Below are positions 9,101-16,282 of a stretch of DNA of 64,000 bases, one piece after another. Position numbers and translations under genes: made by a program. The notes under the pieces were generated by a model. The model searched no databases and was not told the origin of the DNA. It saw only the letters and a program-made list of their open reading frames with translations. How positions within the stretch are numbered: position 1 is the first letter of the stretch; each line of letters starts with the position of its first letter. This DNA is from Nevskia sp. (lineage in GTDB: Bacteria; Pseudomonadota; Gammaproteobacteria; Nevskiales; Nevskiaceae), in contig JARLJS010000151.1 in NCBI GenBank assembly GCA_031291075.1, positions 1 to 64,000 on the forward strand. The letters run 5' to 3'.

Positions 9101-9328
9101 GCCTTCATCATGGGCGTGGTGCCGCTGGTGACTTCCACCGGCGCCGGCGCCGAGATGCGTCACGCCATGGGCGTGGCGGTATTCTCGGGCATGCTGGGCG
9201 TGACCTTCTTCGGGCTGCTGCTGACGCCGCTGTTCTATCTGCTGGTGCGCCGGTTCACCGGCCGCCGGCGGGCGCGCGAGTCCACCCCGGTGACAGCCAC
9301 CGCGCAGCAACCAGCGCTTACCCATTGA
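6140..9328 (+). CDS. RND multidrug efflux permease (HAE1 family, MexF-like)
   Basis: The 1062-residue inner-membrane pump is full length for the family. It opens MKLSQFFISRPIFAGVLSTL, the usual first transmembrane segment, followed by a porter domain. Proton-relay residues are present: paired aspartates in VVDDAIVVVENVERN near residue 410 (TM4), and the lysine in LVGLASKNAILIVEFA near residue 947 (TM10). A GxxxD-rich second half repeats the first. AAGGAGA precedes ATG 6140. It lies between adaptor and reductase and should work with the channel at 10548. The best match by eye is the MexF group, whose members export antibiotics and nitro- or phenolic compounds; the actual substrate is unknown. 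Confidence 0.95.
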   Translation: MKLSQFFISRPIFAGVLSTLIFLAGLLALPGLPISEYPEVVPPTVVVKATYPGANPKVIAETVAGPLEQSINGVEGMLYQFSQATADGVMTLTITFALDTDVDKAQVQVQNRVSQTLPKLPDVVQRLGVTTNKASPDLTLVVHLLSPDNRYDTLYLSNYALVRVKDELARLEGVGDVQVFGAGNYSMRVWLDPDKVASRGLTAGDVVKAIREQNVQVAAGQLGAPPAPGSADFQVAINAKGRLNTEEDFRNIVIKTGDYGEVTRLRDVARVELGADSYALRALLDNKPAAAIPIFQRPGSNAIAISQEVRAKMEELKKDFPQGVDYRIVYDPTVFVRGSIRAVVHTLAEAILLVVLVVIVFLQTWRASIIPLIAVPVSLVGTFAVMRLFGFSLNALSLFGLVLAIGIVVDDAIVVVENVERNIGNGLKPIEATRQAMREVTGPIIATALVLCAVFVPTAFISGLTGQFYKQFALTIAISTVISAFNSLTLSPALSAVLLREHGAAPDRLTRVLNAGLGWFFRPFNRLFESASHGYVHGVGRVLRAGAIALFVYGGLLGLTWLGFTRTPTGFVPQQDKQYLVAFAQLPDAATLDRTEDVIRRMSALALEQPGAESAVAFPGLNINGFTNSPNSGIVFVTLKPFEQRRSRELSAGAIAGALNAKYGKIQDAFIAVFPPPPVEGLGTIGGFRMQIEDRGGLGFEELYKQTQNLIAKGNADPALHGLFSGYQVNVPQVDAVVDREKAKSQGVALQDLFDTMQIYLGSLYVNDFNLFGRTYQVNAQAEPRFRLQAEDIVRLKTRNAAGDMIPLGSFVNVKQTSGPDRVMHYNSYPTAEINGGPAPGYSSGQAQVAIERLARQELPNGMRFEWTELTYQQILAGNTAVLVFPLVVLLVFLVLAAQYESLGLPLAVILIMPMVLFSAIAGVHLSGGDNNIFTQIGLIVLVGLASKNAILIVEFARDREAHGESALRAVLDAARLRLRPILMTSLAFIMGVVPLVTSTGAGAEMRHAMGVAVFSGMLGVTFFGLLLTPLFYLLVRRFTGRRRARESTPVTATAQQPALTH

Positions 9329-9353
9329 TCCTTTCATCCAAGGAGTTCCAGAC

Positions 9354-10433
9354 GTGTCGAACAACAACCTGCTGCTGACCCCGCTCAAGGCCGGCGACCT
9401 GCAACTGCCCAACCGCGTGGTGATGTCGCCGCTGACGCGCAGCCGCGCCGAGCCCGGCCATGTGCCAGGGGCGCTGATCGCCGAGTACTACGCCCAGCGC
9501 GCCGGTGCCGGCCTGATCATCGCCGAGGCCACCATGGCCGCCGGCGATGCCTCCGCCTTCATCGCCGAGCCGGGCATCTACAGCCCGGCCCAGGTGGTGG
9601 GCTGGAAGAAGGTCACGGACGCGGTGCACGCCGCCGGCGGCCGCATCGCCTTGCAGATCTGGCATCCAGGCCGCGCCACCCATCCGCTGCTCAACGACGG
9701 CGCGCAACCGGTGTCGTCCTCGGACAAGCCGATCCGCGGCGACAAGATCCGCACCTTGCAGGGCAGCCACGACTACCCGGCGCCGCGCCGCCTGGCCACC
9801 GCCGAGCTGGCCGGCATCGTCACGCTGTTTCGCGCCGCCGCCGAGAACGCCAGGGACGCCGGCTTCGACGCCGTGCAGGTGCACGGCGCCCACGGCTACC
9901 TGCTCGACCAGTTCCTGCGCGACGGCGTCAACGACCGCACGGACCGCTACGGCGGCTCGCTGGAGAACCGCGCGCGCCTGCTGTTCGAGGTGGTGGACGC
10001 GGCGATCGAGGTGTTCGGCGCCGGCCGCGTCGGCCTGCGCATCTCGCCGCTGGTGGCCTATAACGACATGCACGATTCCGACCCGCGCGGGCTGGTGCAA
10101 TACGTGGCGGCGCAGTTCGACCGCCGCGGCGCCGCCTTCCTCGACCTGCGCCACGAGCGCCACGACGCGCCGGAGGAGCAGGAGCTGGCGCGCATCGCCC
10201 GCCGCGCCTACGGCGGTGCGCTGATGCGCAACGGCGGCTTCGACCAGGCCAGCGGCGAAGCCGCGCTGGCGGCGGGCGCAGCCGACGCCATCATCTACGG
10301 CAAGCCCTTCATCGCCAACCCGGACCTGGTGGAGCGCTTCCGCCGCGGCGCGCCGCTGGCGCCGGTGGACTTCGCCACGCTCTACACGCCGGGGCCGCAG
10401 GGTTACACCGACTATCCGGCTTTGGCTGCCTAA
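9354..10433 (+). CDS. Old yellow enzyme family alkene reductase (NemA/XenB-like)
   Basis: The 359-residue FMN- and NAD(P)H-dependent reductase acts on electron-poor C=C bonds or nitro groups. GTG 9354 follows AAGGAG at 8 bases. Family features are PLTRSRAEPGHVPGALIAEYYAQRA near the N-terminus, IALQIWHPGR, and the active-site stretch VHGAHGYLLDQFL with a His/His pair and the proton-donor tyrosine region. RTDRYGGSLENRARLL and GALMRNGGF (phosphate binding) follow. Its place between permease and outer-membrane channel, in the same direction, suggests co-expression: reduction of a reactive substrate coupled to export. The exact substrate cannot be told. Confidence 0.92.
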   Translation: MSNNNLLLTPLKAGDLQLPNRVVMSPLTRSRAEPGHVPGALIAEYYAQRAGAGLIIAEATMAAGDASAFIAEPGIYSPAQVVGWKKVTDAVHAAGGRIALQIWHPGRATHPLLNDGAQPVSSSDKPIRGDKIRTLQGSHDYPAPRRLATAELAGIVTLFRAAAENARDAGFDAVQVHGAHGYLLDQFLRDGVNDRTDRYGGSLENRARLLFEVVDAAIEVFGAGRVGLRISPLVAYNDMHDSDPRGLVQYVAAQFDRRGAAFLDLRHERHDAPEEQELARIARRAYGGALMRNGGFDQASGEAALAAGAADAIIYGKPFIANPDLVERFRRGAPLAPVDFATLYTPGPQGYTDYPALAA

Positions 10434-10459
10434 ACCCATGAGGAACCATTTCCCATCCC

Positions 10460-10528
10460 GTCATTCCGGCGCAAGCCGGAATCCAGTGGCTTCAAACAGC
10501 ACTGGACCCCGGCTTGCGCCGGGGTGAC
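10460..10528. repeat. REP-like inverted repeat pair
   Basis: GTCATTCCGGCGCAAGCCGG starts a well-known type of bacterial intergenic repeat. It is followed by AATCCAGTGG and, after a short spacer, the complementary half ACTGGACCCCGGCTTGCGCCGGGGTGAC. The two halves could fold into a long imperfect hairpin between the reductase and outer-membrane channel genes. Such repeats can attenuate or stabilise operon mRNA. Confidence 0.75.
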
Positions 10529-10547
10529 ATCTGCTTCGGGAGTTCAG

Positions 10548-11978
10548 ATGAACGTGAACCGATCCTTGTTAACAGCCCTGATCGCCCTGGTGCTGTCCGC
10601 CTGTGCCGCGGGGCCAGACTACCGGGCGCCGCCGACCGCGCCGGCCGCGGTGCAGAACAGCGCAGCCGCCGGCGCGGTGGCGCAAAGCCCGGAAGGCGCC
10701 TGGTGGCAGCAGTTCGACGATCCCGAGCTGGAGGCGCTGGAGCGCCGCGGCCTGGCCGCGAACCTGGACCTGCGCATCGCCGTCGACCGCGTGGGCGCCG
10801 CGCGCGCCCTGTTCGTGCAGAACCGGCTCGACTACGCGCCGCACGTACCGCTGCAAGCGGCGTATTCCCACGCGGACGAGCAGCAGCCGGGCTTCGGCAA
10901 CCAGCGTTACGACATCGATAGCTACAACCTGGGCTTCGACGCCACCTGGGAAATCGACCTGTTCGGCCACGTGCGCCGCTCGGTGGAAGCGGCGCGGGCC
11001 GATCTCGGCGCCGAGCAGGCCGACCTGCGCGACGCCCAGGTCAGCGTCGCCGCGGAAGTGGCGCGCAACTACTTCGAACTGCGCGGCACCCAGAAGCGGC
11101 TCGACGTGGCGCGCCGCAACCTGGCCAGCGAGGAGCAGACCCAGCGGCTCACCCAGCTCCGCTACGACGCCGGCCGCGTCACCGAATTGGACGTGCAGCA
11201 AAGCCTGGCGCGGCTCAAGGCCACCGAGGCGGGCATCCCGCCGCTGGAAGCGGCCGAGAAGCAGTCCGCCTACCGCCTGGCCGTGTTGCTGGGGCTGCGT
11301 CCCGGCGCGCTGGACGCGGAGCTGGGCCCGGCCGAGGTGCCGACCTATGCCAAGGCCCTGCCAGTCGGCGACACCGCCGAGCTGCTGCGCCGCCGGCCCG
11401 ACGTGCGGGCCGCCGAGCGCCGGCTCGCCGCCGCCACCGCGCGCGTCGGCGTGGCCACGGCCGAGCTGTTCCCGCGGGTCAACGTCACCGGCTTCGTCGG
11501 CTTCCTCTCCGGTGACGTGGGCCGTCTGTTCAGCGCCGGCGCCGGCAACGACGCCCGCGCCTGGGGTGTGACGCCCACGGTGAGCTGGGCCGCGTTCGAC
11601 ATCGGCTCGGTGCGGGCGCGGGTGCGCGCCAGCAAGGCCGACGCCGACGCCGCGGCCGCCGCCTACGAGAAGGCCGTGCTGGCCGCGCTGGAGGACACCG
11701 AGAACAGCTTCGTCGCCTACGGCCGCCAGCAGGCGCGGCTGAAGAGCCTGAGCGAGCAGGCGCAGGCCTCGCGACGGGCCGCCGAGCTGGCCGAAATCCA
11801 GTACCGCGACGGCGTGACCGACTTCCTGACCCTGCTAGACGCCCAGCGCACGCAGCTTGAGGCCGAGGACGCCGTGGCCTTGGCCGAGACCGCGGTCAAC
11901 GTCGACGTGGTGGCGATCTACAAGGCCTTGGGCGGGGTGGGGCAGCCGGAGGGGCTGCAGACGGCGAGGGCGGATTGA
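10548..11978 (+). CDS. RND efflux outer-membrane channel lipoprotein (NodT/OprN-like)
   Basis: The 476-residue TolC-like factor starts at ATG 10548 with GGGAG upstream. The signal sequence ends in the lipobox LSAC, so the protein is lipidated at that cysteine. The mature start AGPDYRAP, W-W-x-x-F-x-D-P-x-L, two long alpha-helical halves and the C-terminal pattern YRDGVTDFLTLLDAQR are diagnostic of the OMF family. It completes the tripartite pump with the adaptor (4742) and permease (6140). Confidence 0.94.
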   Translation: MNVNRSLLTALIALVLSACAAGPDYRAPPTAPAAVQNSAAAGAVAQSPEGAWWQQFDDPELEALERRGLAANLDLRIAVDRVGAARALFVQNRLDYAPHVPLQAAYSHADEQQPGFGNQRYDIDSYNLGFDATWEIDLFGHVRRSVEAARADLGAEQADLRDAQVSVAAEVARNYFELRGTQKRLDVARRNLASEEQTQRLTQLRYDAGRVTELDVQQSLARLKATEAGIPPLEAAEKQSAYRLAVLLGLRPGALDAELGPAEVPTYAKALPVGDTAELLRRRPDVRAAERRLAAATARVGVATAELFPRVNVTGFVGFLSGDVGRLFSAGAGNDARAWGVTPTVSWAAFDIGSVRARVRASKADADAAAAAYEKAVLAALEDTENSFVAYGRQQARLKSLSEQAQASRRAAELAEIQYRDGVTDFLTLLDAQRTQLEAEDAVALAETAVNVDVVAIYKALGGVGQPEGLQTARAD

Positions 11979-12049
11979 CCGCACAAGCGCACATAAGTCC
12001 TTGATTCGCAGCCCCCGATATCGCCGCGACACCCCCGATCCCATCCAGC

Positions 12050-12055
12050 TATAAT
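12050..12055 (+). promoter_or_regulatory. Candidate -10 element for ispB
   Basis: A perfect TATAAT lies 70 bases upstream of the ispB start in the gap after the efflux operon. No good -35 box stands 16-18 bases before it, so this is a tentative call. Confidence 0.4.
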
Positions 12056-12124
12056 TCCGCATCGGCGGGCAGTCGCAGAGGGTGGTTCGGCCGCGCCGGT
12101 TCGTTTCTTGCGGGAGCAACCGCA

Positions 12125-13201
12125 GTGCGAGCTCCGCTGCGGATGGCCGTGGCGGCCCCGCTTCCAAACAATCGATCCCAGAGACACACCAACTTGCTCG
12201 CTCCGAGGCCGCTCAGAACCGATCCGGAACCCCTGGATCTCAAGACAGTCCTTGCCCCCGTCAAAGAGGACATGGGTCGCGTGGACGCCTTGATCGGCGA
12301 GCGGCTCGCCTCCGAGGTGGTGCTGATCAACGAGATCAGCCGCTATCTCATCGGCGCCGGCGGCAAGCGGCTGCGCCCGGCCACCGTGCTGCTGGCGGCC
12401 CGTGCCCTCGGCGCCCGCGGCCCGCTGCCCTGCCTGCTGGCGGTGGTGATCGAGTTCATCCACACCGCCACCCTGCTGCACGACGACGTGGTGGACCACT
12501 CCGATCGCCGACGCGGCCGCAAGACCGCCAATGCCGTGTGGGGCAACTCCGGCGCGGTGCTGTCCGGCGACTTCCTCTATTCGCGCAGTTTCCAGCTCAT
12601 GGTGGAAGCCGACAGCATGCCCGTCATGCGTGTGATGGCGGACGCCACCAACGCCATCTCCGAGGGCGAGGTGCTGCAGCTGATGAACTGCCACGACCCG
12701 GAAGTGGACGAGGCACGCTACCTGCGCGTGATCGAGCTGAAGACCGCGCGCCTGTTCCAGGCCGCTGCCGAGATCGGCGCCATCGCCGCCGGGGCGGACC
12801 CCGCCCAGCAGGCGCAGCTGAACGCCTACGGCCACGCCATGGGCATGGCCTACCAGCTGGTGGACGACCTGCTCGACTACGCCGCTGACCCGGAAATCAC
12901 CGGCAAGAACCTGGGCATCGACCTGGCCGAGGGCAAGCCCACGCTGCCCCTGATCTACGCCATGCGCAAGGGCAGCCCCGAGCAGGGCGAGCTGATCCGC
13001 GGCGCCGTGGTCCACGGCCGGGTGGAAAAACTGGACGAAGTGCTCGCCACCGTTGAAGCGGCCGGCGCAATCCCTTACACTCGCGCCCTCGCTGAGCGCT
13101 ATTGTGAATCAGCGGTTGCAGCGCTGGGCGACATACCCGACTCGCCATACAAGCAGGCGCTGCAGAATCTGGCCCATTTCGCCATCCAGCGGATCAGTTG
13201 A
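12125..13201 (+). CDS. ispB: Octaprenyl (polyprenyl) diphosphate synthase
   Basis: This trans-polyprenyl synthase adds isopentenyl units to make the side chain of ubiquinone. Both aspartate-rich motifs are intact: LLHDDVVDHSDRRRG (first DDxxD) and YQLVDDLLDYAAD (second). GGKRLRPA, AVLSGDFLYSRSFQL, SEGEVLQL and GKNLGIDLAEGKPTLPL fit IspB closely. GTG 12125 has GGGAG 8 bases upstream; the first 45 or so residues are not conserved, so ATG 12143 or a later start is possible. It is a chromosomal housekeeping gene just upstream of tRNA-Pro and marks the core side of the integration hot spot. Confidence 0.95.
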   Translation: MRAPLRMAVAAPLPNNRSQRHTNLLAPRPLRTDPEPLDLKTVLAPVKEDMGRVDALIGERLASEVVLINEISRYLIGAGGKRLRPATVLLAARALGARGPLPCLLAVVIEFIHTATLLHDDVVDHSDRRRGRKTANAVWGNSGAVLSGDFLYSRSFQLMVEADSMPVMRVMADATNAISEGEVLQLMNCHDPEVDEARYLRVIELKTARLFQAAAEIGAIAAGADPAQQAQLNAYGHAMGMAYQLVDDLLDYAADPEITGKNLGIDLAEGKPTLPLIYAMRKGSPEQGELIRGAVVHGRVEKLDEVLATVEAAGAIPYTRALAERYCESAVAALGDIPDSPYKQALQNLAHFAIQRIS

Positions 13202-13212
13202 AAGGGGCCTTG

Positions 13213-13289
13213 CGGGGCGTAGCTCAGCTTGGTAGAGCGCTTGCTTCGGGAGCAAGAGGTCGCAGGTTCAATTCCTGTCGCCCCGACCA
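13213..13289 (+). tRNA. tRNA-Pro (anticodon CGG)
   Basis: The 77-nt cloverleaf has acceptor stem CGGGGCG/CGCCCCG, then discriminator A and an encoded CCA. The anticodon stem CTTGC/GCAAG closes the loop TTCGGGA, giving anticodon CGG. The T arm reads CGCAG-GTTCAAT-TCCTG (T-arm pairing is imperfect by eye; the GTTCAAT loop is intact). Its 3' part is duplicated at 14888-14939, so this gene has served as an integration site. Confidence 0.95.
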
Positions 13290-13290
13290 A
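13239..13290 (+). repeat. attB-like 3' part of tRNA-Pro, copy 1
   Basis: This 52-bp segment, from the anticodon stem through CCA plus one base, is repeated perfectly in inverted orientation at 14888-14939. tRNA 3' ends of this kind are the usual core sites for tyrosine integrases. Confidence 0.85.
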
Positions 13291-13395
13291 TTAATTCCCT
13301 GATTTACAACGAATTTCAGGCCGCCATTCGGCCCGTATTCTGCTGTAAAATTTTTTGCAGATGGCTTATCTGCACTATATCTGCACCGGGGATTG

Positions 13396-14118
13396 ATGGC
13401 CTACATACGAAAGCGCGACTACGTGCGACCGGACGGTACCTCCGCGTCTCGGTACGACGTGTGGGTTACGAAGAAGGGAGCAAAGCGGCAGACAAAAACC
13501 TTCACGACGAAAGCTGCTGCTGAGAAGTGGGCACGCAATGTCGAAAGCGAGATTGAACGCGGCAGCTGGGTAGACCAGTCGGCGGCACAGCTCATGACCG
13601 TTGCTCGCGCGCTCGACATCTACATTGCCGAAGTCGTCCCTCACCTGAAGTCGAAGGACTCGCTGCCGTATAGCGCGAAGAATCTCAAACGGCGACTCGG
13701 CAACCGCCCTCTTTCCTCCCTCACCACTGCTGACCTGGCTGAGTATCGCGATGCTCGCCTCAAAGAACACGCGCGCCGCGGTGCTGGTCGCAAGGGCGAA
13801 GGCACGGTGGAGCTGGACCGCCTAGTTTCGCCGCAGACCGTGAAGCATGAGCTGGGCTTGTTGAACCGGGCGCTTGCTCACGTCGAGCATGCCCACAACG
13901 TCTCGTTCCCTCGCGGGCGGCCGCACCTGGACCACCGCCGCAATAACGCGCTTTCGCTCCCTCGCCGACGCATTGAGGGCAGAAGTTTCTCCCGCACTAA
14001 CGGCAGGGCCTCCCTGATGGTGACAGCGGGTGACCTGTGGGACGGAAAAGCTTGGTGTCCACAGCCGGTCCCTGCCGAGTCTCCGCAAGGCAGCACTCAT
14101 TGCATTAATTCCGTATAA
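13396..14118 (+). pseudogene. Tyrosine site-specific integrase, N-terminal part only
   Basis: From ATG 13396 the frame gives MAYIRKRDYVRPDGTSASRY then a phage-integrase N-terminal region (TFTTKAAAEKWARNVESEIERG) and a core-binding domain (SAKNLKRRLGNRPLSSLTTADLAEYRDARL ... SPQTVKHELGLLNRALAH). After about residue 170 the sequence loses family character, probably through a frameshift near 13900, and no catalytic R...HxxR...Y domain follows. It begins about 105 bp after the tRNA-Pro 3' end, the expected place for the integrase of an element using that tRNA. Dead relic. Confidence 0.75.
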
Positions 14119-14132
14119 TACGCAATATACGG
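14111..14132. promoter_or_regulatory. Promoter/operator dyad of the toxin-antitoxin pair
   Basis: CCGTATAATACGCAATATACGG contains 7-bp inverted arms (CCGTATA/TATACGG) around an 8-base centre, with TATAAT at 14114-14119 as a -10 box. Phd/YefM antitoxins repress their own operons by binding such dyads, so autoregulation is likely. Confidence 0.55.
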
Positions 14133-14154
14133 ATCTCGTCGTGGGGACAATGAC

Positions 14155-14406
14155 ATGCAGTTCTTCAACAGCACCGAGGTGGCAAAGAAGTTTGGCGCCA
14201 TCTCCCAAATCGTTCAAACCGAGCCGGTGTGCGTTCAGTCACACGGCCGCCCGCAGATGGTGATGCTGTCGCCGGCGGAATACGAGCGGCTACGCCGCCA
14301 GGATCGCCGGGTGTATTCAACAGACCAACTGCCGGCCAGCCTGCGCGCGGCGATCGCCGCGGCGCGACCTTCACCCCAGGCCGCCGCCTTCAATGACGAA
14401 GCGTAA
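14155..14406 (+). CDS. Phd/YefM-like antitoxin
   Basis: The small 83-residue protein has a typical Phd/YefM N-terminus: STEVAKKFGAISQIVQTEPV followed by VQSHGRPQMVMLSPAEYERL, the DNA-binding and dimer fold with the conserved S/P-x-E-Y motif. The C-terminal tail is short and probably wraps the toxin. It ends 3 bp before the toxin gene, so the two are co-translated. GGGGA lies upstream of ATG 14155. It sits in a region of integration relics, as is common for such modules. Confidence 0.8.
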   Translation: MQFFNSTEVAKKFGAISQIVQTEPVCVQSHGRPQMVMLSPAEYERLRRQDRRVYSTDQLPASLRAAIAAARPSPQAAAFNDEA

Positions 14407-14409
14407 CGG

Positions 14410-14835
14410 GTGGCCGACTACCCGGTTCCGATCCCCGGCCTGGTGATCCGCTACGCCTACCTGTGGAAGCGCGAGGCGGACCGCGGCCAGATCGAGGGGC
14501 AGAAGCATCGGCCTTGTGTCGTCGTGCTCTGCGTGGAGGAGGTGGACGGCGAGAAGATCGTCACCGTGGCGCCGATCACGCACAGCCCGCCCCCGAATCC
14601 CGAACAGGCCATTGCCATGACGCCGGCCACGCGGCGTCGCTTAGGCCTGGACGAAGAAAAGAACTGGATCATGGCCACCGAGGTGAATAGCTTCTACTGG
14701 CCCGGGCCGGATCTGACGCCGACGCCGACGGGCGAATACGCCTACGGCGAACTTCCGGCCGTCGTGTTCGAGGCGCTGATCAAGAAGATTGTTGCCGCGG
14801 GCAGCAAGCTTGCTGAAGTTCCCCGCACCGAGTAG
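14410..14835 (+). CDS. PemK/MazF-like toxin (probable)
   Basis: The 141-residue protein starts at GTG 14410, directly after the antitoxin. GLVIRYAYLWKREADRGQ followed by KHRPCVVVL and TVAPITHS match the beta-barrel core of PemK-like growth inhibitors, in which the R-P-C/x-V-V segment and a T/S-rich strand shape the ribonuclease site. A later stretch (KNWIMATEVNSFYWPGPDL) corresponds to the second half of the barrel. Family membership is inferred from pattern and from the paired antitoxin; the catalytic residues are not certain. Confidence 0.65.
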   Translation: MADYPVPIPGLVIRYAYLWKREADRGQIEGQKHRPCVVVLCVEEVDGEKIVTVAPITHSPPPNPEQAIAMTPATRRRLGLDEEKNWIMATEVNSFYWPGPDLTPTPTGEYAYGELPAVVFEALIKKIVAAGSKLAEVPRTE

Positions 14836-14887
14836 GCGCCCACGAGCCGGACCGCGCCGAGCGGAAACCGGGAGACCATTGTTTACG

Positions 14888-14939
14888 TTGGTCGGGGCGA
14901 CAGGAATTGAACCTGCGACCTCTTGCTCCCGAAGCAAGC
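14888..14939 (-). repeat. tRNA-Pro 3' end, inverted copy (att-like)
   Basis: A perfect 52-bp reverse complement of 13239-13290, running from TTGGTCGGGGCGA to GAAGCAAGC. Outside this segment the two copies differ completely, so the copy is limited to the tRNA 3' end, as in attachment-site duplications. Direct, not inverted, copies are expected at the two ends of a simple integrated element. Confidence 0.85.
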
Positions 14940-14957
14940 CAAAGTCTATCCGAAGCC

Positions 14958-15023
14958 GTCCGGGACTGTCCAGGTAAACGTCGTAACTGTTTGATTATAG
15001 ACAATTCACTGTCCGGGACCATC
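14958..15023. repeat. Short direct repeats upstream of the second integrase
   Basis: CGTCCGGGACTGTCC (near 14959) and CTGTCCGGGACCATCC (near 15010) share GTCCGGGAC in the same orientation, about 50 bp apart, between the att-like copy and the integrase gene. They could be integrase arm-binding sites. Confidence 0.4.
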
Positions 15024-15121
15024 CGATGGCGTCCGAGCGCAGCCGGCGTATACTGTTCCCCCAAGTGTTCCCCCAGAAATGCCGTGTGAGAGCCCTTGTC
15101 TCGCCGGCAAGAGGTCGCGAT

Positions 15122-15790
15122 ATGGCCGCCAAGCTCCTCACCGCCACCGCCATCCGCGCGGCGAAAACCCCCTCCCGCGAGACCTTGCTCGCCGACGGTG
15201 ACGGGCTGTTCCTGCGCGTTCGCCCCCGCGGCAAAGACTGGCTGTTCATCTATTCGCGCGACGGCCGGCGCCGCAAGATGGGGTTCGGCCCCTATCCCGA
15301 CGTGTCGCTGGAACGTGCCCGCGAGAAAGCCGGCACCAGCCGGCAGCTCATCGCCGACGGCATCGACCCCGCGCTCGCGCGCGCGGCGGCCGATGCCGAG
15401 CAGAAGGCCGCCGAGGCTGCCAGCGCGGCGCGCCCTACCGTGAAAATGTTGTTCGAGGACTGGCACCGGAAGGAGGCCAGCAAGCGCCGCGACCAGGGCG
15501 CGGAAATCCGGCGGGCGTTCGCGAAGGACGTGCTGCCGGTCATCGGCAGCATGTATGCCGACGAGGTCAGCCGGCGGCACATCATGCAGGTGCTCGATGA
15601 AGTCAAGGAGCGCGGCGTCGGCCGGTATGCCAACGTGCTGCTGCAATACTTGCGGCAGATGTTCCGGTTCGCGGCGCTGCGCGAGATCGTTGCCGGCGAT
15701 CCGCGGCCCGCCGACAGCGCGCGCTCGGCGTCGCGCAGCGGCCGTAGGTACGTCGCGCACAGGAGGTTTCTGGCCTCTTGGTCAAATTGA
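15122..15790 (+). pseudogene. P4-type tyrosine integrase, C-terminus deleted
   Basis: From ATG 15122 (AGAGG upstream) the product begins MAAKLLTATAIRAAKTP and LADGDGLFLRVRPRGKDWLF, the DUF4102 arm-binding domain of P4-like integrases, followed by KMGFGPYPDVSLERARE and a core-binding helical domain up to REIVAGDP. At about 15700 family similarity stops and the frame runs through the opposite strand of an ATPase gene until 15790. The catalytic domain is gone. Intact members have about 400 residues; some 195 remain. Confidence 0.8.
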
Positions 15791-16224
15791 GGCCCATCAC
15801 CCGCCGTCCCGGAGCGGACCTCGGCAAAGTTGAAGCGGCGGGGGCCACCTACCATGCCTCCTGCAATCGCCTTCCAGGTGACGAACAGAACCGCAATCCT
15901 CTTCCCGGCACGATCCTCGTAGGTCAGGTATTCAGCAAACGCAGCCCGATCCAGCGCGGTGAGTCCGTCGAGCTTGCATCGAATTCGTATCTCGCGGCGG
16001 CGATCCGACCCATCGGGCGGCTGGTGAAAATCGGAGTCCTCTACGCGGAAAAATTCCTGATCGCGGGTGCCGAAGGTCAGGCGGATCGCGTCGATGACGG
16101 CGGTCTTGCCGGCGTCGTTCTCGCCAACCAGGGCGGTCAGTCCAGGCTTCATCGGAAGGATGAGCGCCTTGTCGCCCTCACCAAAAACGCGGAAATTCTC
16201 TATCTTCAGCTCGGCCAAAAACAT
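15706..16224 (-). pseudogene. OLD-family ATP-dependent endonuclease, N-terminal stub
   Basis: From ATG 16224 the frame reads MFLAELKIENFRVFGEGD and LVGENDAGKTAVIDAIRLTF with an intact Walker A (GENDAGKT), then RIRCKLDGLTALDR and NLLCATYLRPLRDAERALSAGRGS, all typical of the ABC-type ATPase half of OLD nucleases. Just after this point, near 15700, the sequence becomes the antisense of the integrase. About 170 residues remain; the rest of the ATPase and the Toprim nuclease domain are missing. The same junction truncates the integrase, so one deletion probably removed both 3' ends. Confidence 0.75.
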
Positions 16225-16282
16225 ATAGCCCTCATTTAGCGCAGGGCACCTGCGCCGCTTATTGGTTGTCGTACTGCACGAC

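Noticed and set aside
15778-16239. A 153-codon plus-strand open frame opposite the OLD ATPase stub
   Set aside because: It is antisense to a segment with an intact Walker A motif and has no recognisable domain.
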